Shown one piece after another: positions 8,556 to 17,110 of a stretch of DNA of 64,000 nt. The notes beneath the pieces are model-generated. The model did not search any database and had not been told where the DNA came from. It saw only the letters and a list, made by a program, of their open reading frames with translations. Position 1 is the first letter of the stretch; every line of letters starts with the position of its first letter. The stretch is from JAFAXD01 sp963833605 (lineage in GTDB: Bacteria > Pseudomonadota > Alphaproteobacteria > Rhizobiales > Xanthobacteraceae): the NCBI GenBank assembly GCA_963833605.1, contig CAWHYZ010000012.1, positions 62,001 to 126,000 of the forward strand, written 5' to 3'. Both the position numbers and the translations under genes were made by a program.

Positions 8556-8989
8556 GACACCCGCTCGATACCTTCATTTGCAAGCTCGAGGGTTTCGACC
8601 AAAACCTCGCTGCCTTTCGCGTTGAGTTCGCTGACCTCGTACTTCGTGGGCCAAGCCTCACTCACGATGAAGCGCGCCTCATCGCTTCCCGTCTCATCGG
8701 CGACGATGATGGCGACGTTGCGCCGTGTCTGCGCCTGTCCGTTACGCACCGCCTTATACCAATTGGCAAGCTCGAGGGAGGACGTCAGGCCACGCTTCAG
8801 CGTGATGTTGCTGAACTTGCTCAAGCCCGGGAGCTTACGGACCAGCATTGGGTCCGTGCCTTCGCGATACTCGATCACGTCCGTCGTAGCGGAGCCCACG
8901 AGCGCCTCGCTGAAGCCCGCCACCGCGATGCCGTCGATCTCGACACGAAACCGGAAGTTCCTAAGGGGATCTTGACGGGCCATAGCCAT
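8552..8989 (-). CDS. T4 gp19-like tail tube protein (first copy)
   Basis: From ATG 8989 (or 8983) this encodes 145 (143) residues with the gp19/PF06841-type pattern RNFRFRVEIDGIAVAGFSE, VIEYREG, RKLPGLSKFSNITLKRGLT and WYKAVRNG. It is closer to the canonical tail tube than the following copy. Proteins of this type form the inner tube of contractile injection machines, but here only the two tube paralogues are present, translationally coupled. The frame is open upstream to 9454 but that extension has no family similarity. Confidence 0.8.
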   Translation of the reverse strand: MAMARQDPLRNFRFRVEIDGIAVAGFSEALVGSATTDVIEYREGTDPMLVRKLPGLSKFSNITLKRGLTSSLELANWYKAVRNGQAQTRRNVAIIVADETGSDEARFIVSEAWPTKYEVSELNAKGSEVLVETLELANEGIERVS

Positions 8990-9426
8990 GACTGCCTGAG
9001 AGCAAAGCGGGGACGAGTATTTCGGGTGTCCCGGCCGTCGGTCAAGGCTGAGACCGCATGTAAAACTCGCATCGATAGTTCTGGGCGGGTCCCGTGACGC
9101 GAGGCCATTGGGCCATCGGCAAGGGCGGAGGGCGACCGCTCGGAATGCGGCGGCCTGGGGCGACGGCTCTGGACGGCGGGCGGCTATCTGGGCTGGCAGC
9201 TGCAACGATTTCCTCACCTGGTCGGCGCGTGGCCGCGCCAGCGTGCCATCTCGGGGATTACCAAATGTATCGCGCCGGCGCGGCGCCGGCGAAGTCTGCG
9301 TGCCCTGGCCGCACTCGTCGTCGAACCTTCCTATCAGGGCCCAGCCGTTCGCCATGCGGAGCTCGGCACCTGCAGTCGCACCGTCGAACCGGTCGCAAAA
9401 CTTGCGTCCACTTTTGCGGGACACGC
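8990..9426. other. Intergenic stretch with no supported gene
   Basis: A 437-bp gap between the 3' end of the nucleotide cyclase gene and the tail-tube pair, all on the minus strand. GC-rich open frames exist on both strands but none has a ribosome site with a recognisable product. The tube-gene promoter probably lies here. Confidence 0.45.
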
Positions 9427-10221
9427 TTAATGATCGACCCGGTACAGGCGCCACCGCTCCGGCACGCCTTTGAGTTGGTGAACGCCGCGATCCTTGAACC
9501 GGATTCCAGACTGCGACATCAGATCCTTGACCGCGCTCGAAACCAGGACTTCGCCGGCACGCGCTTTCGCGGCGACGCGCGCGCCGATGTGAAACGCGAG
9601 ACCGAACACGTCAGCCCCGCTCACTTTATATTCGCCGGCGTGCAGCCCCACCCTGATCTCTAGCCCCAGCGTGCGCACTGCGTCGCGGATTGCGGTCGCG
9701 CAACGGATCCCGGCCGCCGGCGCGTCGAATGTCGCGAGCAGTCCGTCCCCCGTCGTCACGACTTCTTTTCCGCGCAAAGTCTTCAGCTCTCTACGGACCG
9801 CGGCGTAGTAGTGATTCATCACCTGAGTCCAACGCGAATCGCCCAGCCGCGCGGCTTTTTCGGTGGACTGGACGATATCGACAAACAGGATCGTGGCCAG
9901 CGCTTGTTCGAGCTCGGCGTCACGATTGGCAGGTCGGCGCCGGATCGCAATATTTCCGGTCAGCGGTTCATAGCGATGGCTGCGTCGCCGCGCGATTGCG
10001 TTTTTTACATAGTCTTTGGCACGCTGCACCGTGCCGCAACGAATTGTTTTCGCCCGCGGCGGGAGCGTCCAGTAAATCTTTCGCCCATCTCCAACGCCAT
10101 GGACCTCGACAGCGCCCCACTTCAGGAAAACCGTCGAGCCAACCCGGCGAACCCACCATGCCTTTGACGTGTATCCGGACACGTTCGACTGATGGACTCC
10201 GATGCGAAGGAACTTGGGCAT
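9427..10221 (-). CDS. Class III adenylate/guanylate cyclase with WGR-like N-terminal domain
   Basis: 264 residues. The C-terminal half (about 105-264) is a class III cyclase homology domain: ATILFVDIVQST with metal-binding Asp115, TTGDGLLATFD with Asp159, and VGLHAGE. Such domains convert ATP (or GTP) to the cyclic nucleotide, with dimer-formed active sites. The N-terminal part contains VFLKWGAVEV followed by a spaced A/K pattern that resembles the WGR fold used in PARP and some bacterial proteins; this is a guess from pattern. No transmembrane segment is seen, so it is probably cytosolic. It is divergent from an outer-membrane protein gene. Confidence 0.85.
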   Translation of the reverse strand: MPKFLRIGVHQSNVSGYTSKAWWVRRVGSTVFLKWGAVEVHGVGDGRKIYWTLPPRAKTIRCGTVQRAKDYVKNAIARRRSHRYEPLTGNIAIRRRPANRDAELEQALATILFVDIVQSTEKAARLGDSRWTQVMNHYYAAVRRELKTLRGKEVVTTGDGLLATFDAPAAGIRCATAIRDAVRTLGLEIRVGLHAGEYKVSGADVFGLAFHIGARVAAKARAGEVLVSSAVKDLMSQSGIRFKDRGVHQLKGVPERWRLYRVDH

Positions 10222-10552
10222 GTGCGTGTGGCGCGATCGAAAGACCGTTTGGGCCTACAAGGGTAGATGTGATCATGCTTTCCTGCGTTGGCAACAATAC
10301 TCCCAATCGATAATTGCGCATGACTTACATGCTGATTCGCGTTCGCAAAATTTTATTGAGTTCCGGCCGCGCGGTGTTGAATGTCCGGTGAAAGTGAACA
10401 AGACGGTCAAGTCATCGGCGTTGGAACGGGGGGTCTCCATCCGCATTTACGACAGGCTCAGGACATTTTTGCAACACCTGCTCAAAAGCGGCGTTGGCCC
10501 CCTGTATCGATACGAGGCAATACGGCAGTTTTCGCCGTGGGAGAAAGGGGCC
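10222..10552. other. Divergent promoter region, no supported gene
   Basis: 331 bp between the cyclase start (minus) and the outer-membrane protein start (plus). The plus frame of the downstream gene is open through it, but the signal peptide at 10553 with GAGAAAGGGG upstream shows where translation begins. I found no convincing promoter pair. Confidence 0.4.
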
Positions 10553-11416
10553 ATGAATTATACGAAGGTCTGCCTCGCGACGGCGTGCATTCTGGCGCTC
10601 TGTCGCCCGCCCTCAGTGGCTATGGCCGGCTCGGTCACCCAGCCCGGCTCGACGCTCGGTACCGCGCCGGGCAAGCCCCTGCCTGAAGGCTTCTATTTCT
10701 CGAATACCGCCGATTGGGGCTTCAGAGATCCGGGCACGCGGCTGTTCGTCGATCATCCGGTCTACACCTGGTCCACGCCGTGGATGATCCTCGGAGCCAG
10801 ATTTCAGGTCATGGGCGAGACCGCATTCGATGCCAACAAGAGCAATGGGAGGCACGCTGGCGGATTCTACAATCCACTGGTCACAGGGCAGCTGGCTTGG
10901 GATCTCGGGAACGGATTTGGATTCAGCTACACGCTTGGCGCCTATTTTGATGTCAACCAGGAACTCGCATGGAGCTCGAGCTCGATCAATCAGCGCTTCG
11001 CGCTGAGCTACACCGGCGGGGGCTGGAATCTGACCGCGAACGTCATTTATGGTATCCAGCTCAACGCAGTCACCGACCGGCCGCAAAACTCGGCATGTCC
11101 CGCTCCGTTCAATCTCAACGGCTGCAATCCGGACTTCGTCAATATCGATCTGACGGCGACCAAGAAATTCGACAAATGGGAGCTGGGTCCGGTCGCTTTT
11201 GGATCCATGGACCTGAGCCGACCGATCGCGAGCTATGAGAAACAAAGCCAATTCGCGGCCGGCTGGCTGGTTGGATACGACTTCGGCCCCGTGCAGCTGC
11301 AAGCCTATGTCACCAGAGATGTCTATGAGCAGAATTATTCCGGCCACGACACGCGCGTGTGGGGCCGTGTCACCGTCCCGCTCTGGAGGACGTTGGCTCC
11401 GACCGTAGTTCGGTAA
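10553..11416 (+). CDS. Outer-membrane transporter-like protein (Phenol_MetA_deg type)
   Basis: A 287-residue exported protein. The first 25 residues, MNYTKVCLATACILALCR onward to AMA, form a signal peptide; the mature part has alternating amphipathic strands with many aromatic and Gly residues (GFSYTLGAYFDV, FALSYTGGGW, LTATKKFDKWELGPV, GYDFGPVQLQAYVTRDV) and ends in a strand, TVPLW, as beta-barrels do. This pattern fits the family annotated as transporter or MetA-pathway of phenol degradation. ATG 10553 was chosen for the signal peptide and ribosome site. Single gene; substrate unknown. Confidence 0.72.
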   Translation: MNYTKVCLATACILALCRPPSVAMAGSVTQPGSTLGTAPGKPLPEGFYFSNTADWGFRDPGTRLFVDHPVYTWSTPWMILGARFQVMGETAFDANKSNGRHAGGFYNPLVTGQLAWDLGNGFGFSYTLGAYFDVNQELAWSSSSINQRFALSYTGGGWNLTANVIYGIQLNAVTDRPQNSACPAPFNLNGCNPDFVNIDLTATKKFDKWELGPVAFGSMDLSRPIASYEKQSQFAAGWLVGYDFGPVQLQAYVTRDVYEQNYSGHDTRVWGRVTVPLWRTLAPTVVR

Positions 11417-11532
11417 TTTTTTTCGTCTGTGCGAGCAGTCGCCGTGGCGCATTGTTGCAAAAAGCGGCTTGCGGCGCGTTGTGCCCAGCGTCCCAGTCGA
11501 CGGGGCACTGACAAATCGATGAGAGGACCGCC

Positions 11533-12486
11533 TCAAGCCTCGTAGTTGTGCACGAAATCTTCCGGAACGGTCGGTCCCCACAGATAGAACGAGTTGTCTG
11601 GGGGATGATCCCCCGCCGGCCAATTGCAGTCCGCCGGAACATAGTCGATGTCGGCGGAGTATTCGCAGAAGCTGCCCCAGGGGTCCTGAACGTAGTGAAA
11701 GAAATTTGAGCCGAGCACGTGGCGCCCCAGTCCCCACCCCTTGGTGAAGCCCTTGTCAAACATGTGCATCGCGCCTACGCCGATCTCATCGACCGTGCCT
11801 ACGTCCCAGCTGAAATGGTGATGGCCCGGCGCGTTTGACCGCGCAAATGCGATCATGTGGTGATCGCTGCCATGGATTCCATGCAGGAACGCGATGTTGT
11901 CGCCCGAGTGATCCGACAGGCGCATGCCGAGCACGCGGGTGTAGAACTCGATCGCCTTGGGGACATCGCGGGTGAACATCAGGACGTGGGCGAGGCGACG
12001 CGGCTGCGTGCGCTCCGTCGTGCTGCGGAACGGTGCTCCGCGTTGTCCGGGGCCGGCGCTGCGAATAGTAAACCTGGTCTTTTCGTCCGGCGAAGATTTC
12101 GTGGCAACCTTGATTTCGACCAGATTACCGTCGTGGTCATGGAACCAGAGCCCATTCGAGTTGATGCCTCGTGGCGGATCGAGCCGCTTGATTCCCATCG
12201 TCTGCAAGCGCGTCGCGAACTTGTCGATATCCTCTTCGAAGGCACCAAACGACATGTAGCTGTGCTTTTTGCGCGGCCCTTCGCCGATCGTACCCCATCG
12301 GTGTGGATGCCCATGAGTACCGATCGACAGCACGTTGCCTTTCTGCTGAATGTCCAGGCCAAACTCGCCGTAAAAATGGTGCGCGACCGAAAGATCCGGC
12401 ACGACGAAGTGAAAATGATCGAGCGAATGGATCCCGAGTTCGCCCGGCCGGCGGCTCGCCTTGATGAATCCCTGAATCTGCGTCAT
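11533..12486 (-). CDS. VOC-superfamily extradiol-type dioxygenase
   Basis: 317 residues with two VOC/glyoxalase domains in tandem, as in type I extradiol ring-cleavage enzymes. In the C-terminal domain the expected Fe(II) ligands are present: His167 in LAHVLMFTRD, a His in PGHHHFSWDVG and Glu275 in GSFCEYSADID. The N-terminal domain (LDHFHFVVPD ... WFHDHDGNLVEI) is the degenerate partner. It would cleave a catechol-like substrate next to the diol. It stands alone between an outer-membrane protein and a DUF202 gene, so the substrate cannot be inferred from neighbours. Confidence 0.85.
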   Translation of the reverse strand: MTQIQGFIKASRRPGELGIHSLDHFHFVVPDLSVAHHFYGEFGLDIQQKGNVLSIGTHGHPHRWGTIGEGPRKKHSYMSFGAFEEDIDKFATRLQTMGIKRLDPPRGINSNGLWFHDHDGNLVEIKVATKSSPDEKTRFTIRSAGPGQRGAPFRSTTERTQPRRLAHVLMFTRDVPKAIEFYTRVLGMRLSDHSGDNIAFLHGIHGSDHHMIAFARSNAPGHHHFSWDVGTVDEIGVGAMHMFDKGFTKGWGLGRHVLGSNFFHYVQDPWGSFCEYSADIDYVPADCNWPAGDHPPDNSFYLWGPTVPEDFVHNYEA

Positions 12487-12823
12487 CGCATTTGCTCCAG
12501 ATCCGCCGCTTGGCGCGGCATGTCATCGTCCATAGCCTCATCCCTATCATATCTCGTCGCCGGCCGGGGTCGAAGGGATGCGCATTTTCTCGATTCTTTC
12601 GATTTGCAGGTGTGCATGTGCTGGCCAACCGCCCGGATGGCTCCCGGCGCGCATCTGCTCCGGCTGAATGATCTGTCGGATAGGGCCGATAGCGTCAACA
12701 GCAGGAAGTCGGATAGGATTAATAATTCACGGGACCGGCGTCCTGACGAGACGCAAAAGCCGTCGCGTTCTGGCGCGCCCGCAGGGCTGCCAGGACCTGT
12801 ATCGAAGATGAAAGAGGCCTTTC
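12487..12823. other. Divergent intergenic region, no supported gene
   Basis: 337 bp between the dioxygenase start (minus) and the DUF202 start (plus). Nothing gene-like is supported; it probably contains both promoters. Confidence 0.4.
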
Positions 12824-13210
12824 ATGATCCGTAGCTATAGTGACCATGCTGCCAATGAGCGAACGTTCCTCGCTTGGGTTCGGACTGCCATCGCTGTCAT
12901 GGCCTTCGGATTCCTTGTCGAGAAGTTCGACCTGTTCCTGGAGGTCGCCGCTCCGTCGTTGGCGGGCCGCACGCTCTCCCTGCCCGGCCAGAAGTTCGGC
13001 AATATAGCCGGACTGTCGCTTATTGTTGTTGGCACTGCCATGGTCGCCATTGCGGCGATCCGTTTGCTGATCACCGCGAAGAACATCGACAGCGAAGAGC
13101 CGCAGCCGGGCCCTGGATCACGGATCGACGTGGCGCTTGCTCTCTTACTGATCCTTCTCGGCTGTGCTCTATTCCTTTATCTGTCCCACGCGCTTGTTGC
13201 TACGCAGTGA
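12824..13210 (+). CDS. DUF202 (YidH-like) small membrane protein
   Basis: 128 residues. The N-terminal block SDHAANERTFLAWVRTAIA is the DUF202 hallmark, followed by three hydrophobic segments at about 22-40, 65-85 and 105-125. ATG 12824 has AAAGAGG seven bases upstream. Function of this family is not established; members are inner-membrane proteins. It is a single gene followed directly by a repeat-rich intergenic region. Confidence 0.88.
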   Translation: MIRSYSDHAANERTFLAWVRTAIAVMAFGFLVEKFDLFLEVAAPSLAGRTLSLPGQKFGNIAGLSLIVVGTAMVAIAAIRLLITAKNIDSEEPQPGPGSRIDVALALLLILLGCALFLYLSHALVATQ

Positions 13211-13230
13211 GGTGGAGCGTTTGGATCCGA

Positions 13231-13310
13231 TCCAGTGTGGTGGATTTGAAGTTCCTATCATTCTTGCGGCACGCTCGTCATAGGAACTTCAAATCCAAAA
13301 CCACACTAGA
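13231..13310. repeat. Large imperfect palindrome A
   Basis: Arms of about 28 bases flank a 21-base loop. The left arm reads AGTGTGGT then GGATTTGAAGTTCCTAT; the right arm repeats this in reverse complement but with three extra bases, TTT in the same sense, between the outer and inner parts. The outermost bases also pair (TCcAGTGT against TCtAGTGT). It would fold into a long hairpin with a 3-base bulge. It lies 20 bp after the DUF202 stop. Confidence 0.85.
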
Positions 13311-13321
13311 GTCATATATTT

Positions 13322-13399
13322 GCTAGTGTCCCTTTGATTCCGAAGTTCGCTCCAGAGGGTGCGGCAGGATAAAGCGAACTTCGGAATCGGGACACTAGC
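13322..13399. repeat. Large imperfect palindrome B, related to A
   Basis: Arms of 27-30 bases around a 21-base loop. The left arm reads GCTAGTGTCCC, TTT, GATTCCGAAGTTCGCT; the right arm is its exact reverse complement lacking the TTT. Palindrome A has the same plan (AGTGT outer part, TTT bulge, GATT..GAAGTTC inner part) but with different bases that change in pairs, and with the bulge on the other arm. Eleven bases separate the two. These look like two members of one palindromic repeat family. Confidence 0.85.
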
Positions 13400-13523
13400 C
13401 GCCAAGGTCATCGAGCACCGTGCGCGCCTATCTCCGGCGGAAACTCGCCGCGAACTCGACCAGATGAAGGATGAGTTGCTCGGTTATTTCGACCCCCGCC
13501 CATGGCACCGGAACAATCCGTAA
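13398..13523 (+). pseudogene. C-terminal remnant of an unidentified gene
   Basis: Immediately after palindrome B the plus strand encodes about 41 codons with normal codon bias, beginning AAKVIEHRARLSPAETRREL and ending LGYFDPRPWHRNNP before TAA at 13521. No proper start exists: upstream the frame runs through the palindrome to a TGA, with only a GTG at 13359. I do not recognise the family. It looks like the 3' end of a gene whose front was lost or displaced by the palindromes. Confidence 0.45.
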
Positions 13524-14191
13524 CGACCAACGACCTGGCCGAAAACGCCGGATGCCGCGAACCTGTGGGATCCGATGCCTCCGGACGAGATGATGCAATA
13601 GCGTCGGCGGGCAGGAGCCGGCGGTCTTCGCCCCCGCTTTTGCTGGCCGCGCCCATGGTCATCGCATGCTCAACCCAGTCTTTTGCACGCCGATAACGAG
13701 ATTTTCGAATAGTATTATTGACAATTATATAACAAAATGCATTATAACCGCATTCCCGCTCACCAAGGGGCGTTTCTCGAGACGGTCCGGAAGCGGAGCG
13801 GGAATGCGGTGCCTGCGGGTCCGGCTCGTAACCGGGCACTCGGGAGGCTCTTGGGATTAGCCGGGACGATAATACGGTCGTCCCGCGGGGACTGCGTAGG
13901 GGGTCCGGGTGGACGCCCGCTCCTGCGCGGATCCCGAAAGCTCCTTGGAGCTCACAAAGCCGCGTGGAGCGCCGAGAGGCGGGCCGTGTTCCTTCGCCAA
14001 GGGAACGCGGGTCCGCGTCGAAAGCGCGGACGATGTGTTGACCTTACTCGCCGGCCTCGGCGCTCCATCCCCTTGGGGAAACGGAAAAGAGGACAATGGG
14101 TGGCCCCCGGAACCCGCTTTCTCCGGGCGGCGCTGCGTTGGCTGCGCGGGCTATTTGACACGTGAATTGGAATGACATTGCGGGCTCACTG
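13524..14191. other. Intergenic, no supported gene; AT-rich patch inside
   Basis: About 670 bp. A 60-bp AT-rich patch around 13700-13745 interrupts the GC-rich background. From 13737 to about 14165 open frames on both strands carry low-complexity Arg/Gly/Pro-rich translations that look like non-coding GC-rich DNA. The segment GTTCCTTCGCCAAGGGAACGCGG near 13990-14010 is a short inverted repeat. I cannot support a gene here. Confidence 0.4.
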
Positions 14192-14271
14192 GTAGCCCGC
14201 ATGGAGCGGAGCGGAATGCGGGTCGGCCTGTCCCGGCGTCCCCGGATTTCGCTTCGCTCCATCCGGGCTAC
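14192..14271. repeat. REP-like intergenic palindrome (GTAGCCCGxATGGAGCG family)
   Basis: The left unit starts GTAGCCCGCATGGAGCGGAG; the right unit ends GCTTCGCTCCATCCGGGCTAC, its inverted counterpart, giving an 80-bp element able to fold into a long hairpin. A diverged copy occurs at 39617. Such GTAGCCCGGATGGAGCG units are frequent in Bradyrhizobium-type genomes by my recollection. The same short sequence TTTGACAxGTGAATxGGAA flanks it at 14154-14172 and 14282-14300. Confidence 0.75.
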
Positions 14272-14303
14272 GGCTTGCCATTTTGACATGTGAATCGGAA
14301 ACA

Positions 14304-14511
14304 CCCTCAACCGTGCGGGGAGGGTCGGCGAGCGAAGCGAGCCGGGCACGGCGCCACCCTCCCCCTTGTGGGGAGGGTCGCGAGCGAAGCGAGCGGGGCG
14401 GGGGTCGAAGTGGAGCGTGCGCGCACTCAACGCATCTCAACACCCACCCCCACCCCGATCGCCAGCGCTTCGCTTCGGCGATCGACCCTCCCCGGGGAGG
14501 GTGAAAGAAAG
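14304..14511. repeat. Composite GGGGAGGGTCG / CGAGCGAAGCGAG repeat cluster
   Basis: Two direct copies of GGGGAGGGTCG, each followed within a few bases by CGAGCGAAGCGAGC, then an inverted CGACCCTCCCCGGGGAGGGT at the end and a CGATCGCC/GGCGATCG pair. This is a composite dispersed repeat of the kind found between genes in Bradyrhizobium-like genomes. No coding content is supported. Confidence 0.65.
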
Positions 14512-14712
14512 AACATGCCGCGTTTCAACACGCATGCAGCGGTGATTTGTCTGACACCTTGTAGCCGCATGGAGCGCACGGATTGCGAGGCCGGTTCGTT
14601 CCTTGATGTCCTCGAAGGCTGCGCGGGAGGTTTTGCCCGGGTTGCCCGCCTCGCCCGATGTCCGTAATGAGTTGCGGTATCGTTCAACGGGCAGGCGGGA
14701 GGAAGGCATTCC

Positions 14713-15474
14713 ATGGCCGGGCAGTTGCAGGACAAGGTGGCGATCGTGACCGGCGCGAGCAGCGGGCTCGGCAAGGCGATCGCCGAGACCTTCGCCGCCG
14801 AAGGCGCCAAGACCGTATTGGCCGCTCGGCGCAAGGAGGTGCTCGACGAGATCGCCGCCGCGATCAACAGCAAGGGCGAGACCGCCTTTGTGATTGCAGC
14901 CGACGTGACCAAGGAAGCCGACGTGGCGAATCTGTTCGCCGAGACCAAGCGCGCCTTCGGCCGCGTCGACATCGTGGTCAACAATGCCGGCGTGCCGTCC
15001 GCGACCCCGGTCGACGAGATGACGTTGCAATACTGGAACGAAGTGTTGGCCGTGAACCTGACCGGTCCGTTCCTGATGAGCCGCGAGGCCGTCAAGACCA
15101 TGAAGGCGCAGTCCCCGCAGGGCGGGCGCATCGTCAACATCGGCAGCGTCTCGCAGAAAACCCCGCGTCCCGACTCGATGGCCTACACGGCGACCAAGCA
15201 CGCGCTGCAAGGGATGACCCACCAGCTCACCATGGACGGGCGCAAATATGGCGTGGTGGCCTCGATCATCCATCCGGGCGCCACCTTGAGCAGTTTCTCG
15301 GCGCGGCGTGGGCGCACCAAGGCCGGGCCAGGCAACTCGCCCGATGATTACATCATGGCGGGCGAGGACGTGGCCCGCGTCGCGATGCTGATGTGCGCGT
15401 TGCCGCCCGAGGTCAATCTCTACGAGGCGACCATCCTGCCGAACAACATGCGCTCGTTCATCGGGCGCGGATGA
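14713..15474 (+). CDS. Short-chain dehydrogenase/reductase (SDR)
   Basis: A classical SDR of 253 residues: cofactor loop TGASSGLG at residues 13-20, VNNAG, the catalytic Ser in NIGSVSQK and YTATK with Tyr and Lys. An Ala-Arg-Arg after beta-2 (LAARRK) suggests NADP preference. ATG 14713 follows GGGAGGAAGGC. It converges on the UbiD-type gene with a 28-bp gap and is alone on its strand; substrate unknown, although the neighbouring operon suggests an aromatic or hydroxyacyl compound. Confidence 0.9.
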   Translation: MAGQLQDKVAIVTGASSGLGKAIAETFAAEGAKTVLAARRKEVLDEIAAAINSKGETAFVIAADVTKEADVANLFAETKRAFGRVDIVVNNAGVPSATPVDEMTLQYWNEVLAVNLTGPFLMSREAVKTMKAQSPQGGRIVNIGSVSQKTPRPDSMAYTATKHALQGMTHQLTMDGRKYGVVASIIHPGATLSSFSARRGRTKAGPGNSPDDYIMAGEDVARVAMLMCALPPEVNLYEATILPNNMRSFIGRG

Positions 15475-15502
15475 CGAGGGCGCCCGACCCGGTCAGGCAG
15501 CA

Positions 15503-17013
15503 TCACGGCAAGCCATAGCCAGTCTTCCAATTGCGCAAGATCCGCGCCTGCAGGTCTGCGGGGTAGACCTGATCGAAGCTCGCGCGGAGCGGAGCCTGGT
15601 CGGGTTCCCAGTCCTCGTGCGGGAGGCAGTTGAAGCACGCCTTGGTGGTGAACATCGCCGCTTTTTCGTCCGGGCGCAGGAAGGCGTCGCGCGGATTCGC
15701 GGCGAGATGCGGAAACGTGATTTCACCGCTGCCTGGGTGACAGCGCGTCATCAGCGCCCACAAGACGTCGCGCGAATTTGAGGGGTCGATATCGTCTCGC
15801 ACGATCATGAGCCGCGGCACGATTGCGCCGCCCCGCAGCCTGAAGACAAATTCAGCCATCGCCTTGCAGAATGCCATATTGGTCTTTTCCGAACCGCGCT
15901 TGAGATAGTCGCGCGGAACCGTGATGACCATCAGATGGCAGGCCGCATCGAATGGCAGAAAGCATGCAGTGATCGGCCAGCCCGAATGGCGCAACTCGGC
16001 CAGAACGGTGGCGGCGATAGCCATTCCCCAGCAGGTGTGGTTCTCCTCGGGCGGCATGCCGCAAGAGGCTACGGGCAGGATCGGGTCGTTGCGGAAGGTC
16101 AGCGCCGTGACTTGGAAGACTGGGCACAGGTGTTGGTCTTTGGGAAAAAGATAGCCCGGGAATTCCGCCATCGGTCCTTCCTTGTCGGTCTGATCGAACG
16201 ACACGTGGCCCTCGATCACGATCTCGGAGGAGGCAGGCACATCGAGGTCGACGGTCTCGCAGTTCACCACCTCGATCGGTTCGCCCAAATAACCGCCGAT
16301 GAAGTCCGCCTCGTTGACGCCATCGCCCAGCGGCATGCCTGCCACGAAAGGGATGACCGGATCGTGACCGATGGATAAGGCGAAAGGCATGGGCTTTCCG
16401 ACCGCCTTCCAAGCTGCAAACATCACGCCGAGGTGCTTGGAGGACGACACGGGACCAACCATCGAGCTCCTGTCGCGCAACATGGTCCGGGAGACCGCCC
16501 AATTGGTCCAATCGCGTTCGGGCGTCCGGGTCACGGTCGTTCCCCATGTGTTGAGGAAGCGGCCGCCATCGCCCTGATGAATGAACGGTGCCGGCAACCG
16601 CGTGAGGTCAACCGCCTCGCCGGTCAAGATGTTCTGCTTGCAGGGAGCGCTCGTCACGCGTTTTGGCGGGATCCGCGGAAGATCGTGGGCTTTCGCCAAA
16701 GCCTCGACGATCTCGAGCGGGTTGCTGTCGGTGGGAGACCGATCGACGTTGCCACGCGCGCCATCGGCTGACCGGGCCGCGCGCTGACCCCGGCGGGTGC
16801 CCCGAGCACGCGGAAACCTGGTTCGATTCCCTCGATGCGGTTGAATAGAACGGCGGGCCCGCCAGTCTCGTAGACGCGCCGGGTGATGGCGCCGATCTCG
16901 AGGTTCCAATCGACCTGCTGATCGATTTCTTGGAGTTCGCCGATCGAGCGCAACGCCTCGACATACTCGCGCAGGCTTCGATGATGGACCGGGCTATGCG
17001 CCGCGTTGCTCAT
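15503..17013 (-). pseudogene. UbiD-family decarboxylase, one frameshift
   Basis: The N-terminus runs from ATG 17013 (GGAGG upstream) through SLREYVEALRSIGELQEID to PMARVATSIGLPP in one frame, then continues as DSNPLEIVEALAKAHDLP in another frame to the stop at 15503. One base is missing near 16730, where CCACCGACAGC should read with an extra G to give LPPDSNPLEIV. Across the shift the protein is about 503 residues, normal for prenylated-FMN decarboxylases that act on aromatic or acrylic acids. The central blocks (GVNEADFIGGYLGEPIEVV, EFPGYLFPKD) match the family. It is the last gene of the operon starting at the carotenoid oxygenase. Sequencing error is as likely as inactivation. Confidence 0.8.
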
Positions 17014-17110
17014 GGCCGCCTCCGCGTGGCTGCTGTTGATGCAACGCAAATCATGCGCGCGCACCACGTCAACGCTTGCCGGGTTGGACGACTCTCAATC
17101 TCGACCGCGA

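Noticed and set aside
8085..8989. A complete contractile injection system or prophage
   Set aside because: Only two tube-like proteins are present; no sheath, baseplate, spike, portal or integrase gene lies nearby.
13700..13745. AT-rich TTGACA...TATAAC stretch as a sigma-70 promoter
   Set aside because: The two hexamer-like parts are only about five bases apart, and no gene start follows at a sensible distance.
13737..14165. 142-codon plus-strand open frame
   Set aside because: Arg/Gly/Pro-rich translation with no domain, in a repeat-rich intergenic region with open frames on both strands; typical of GC-rich non-coding DNA.
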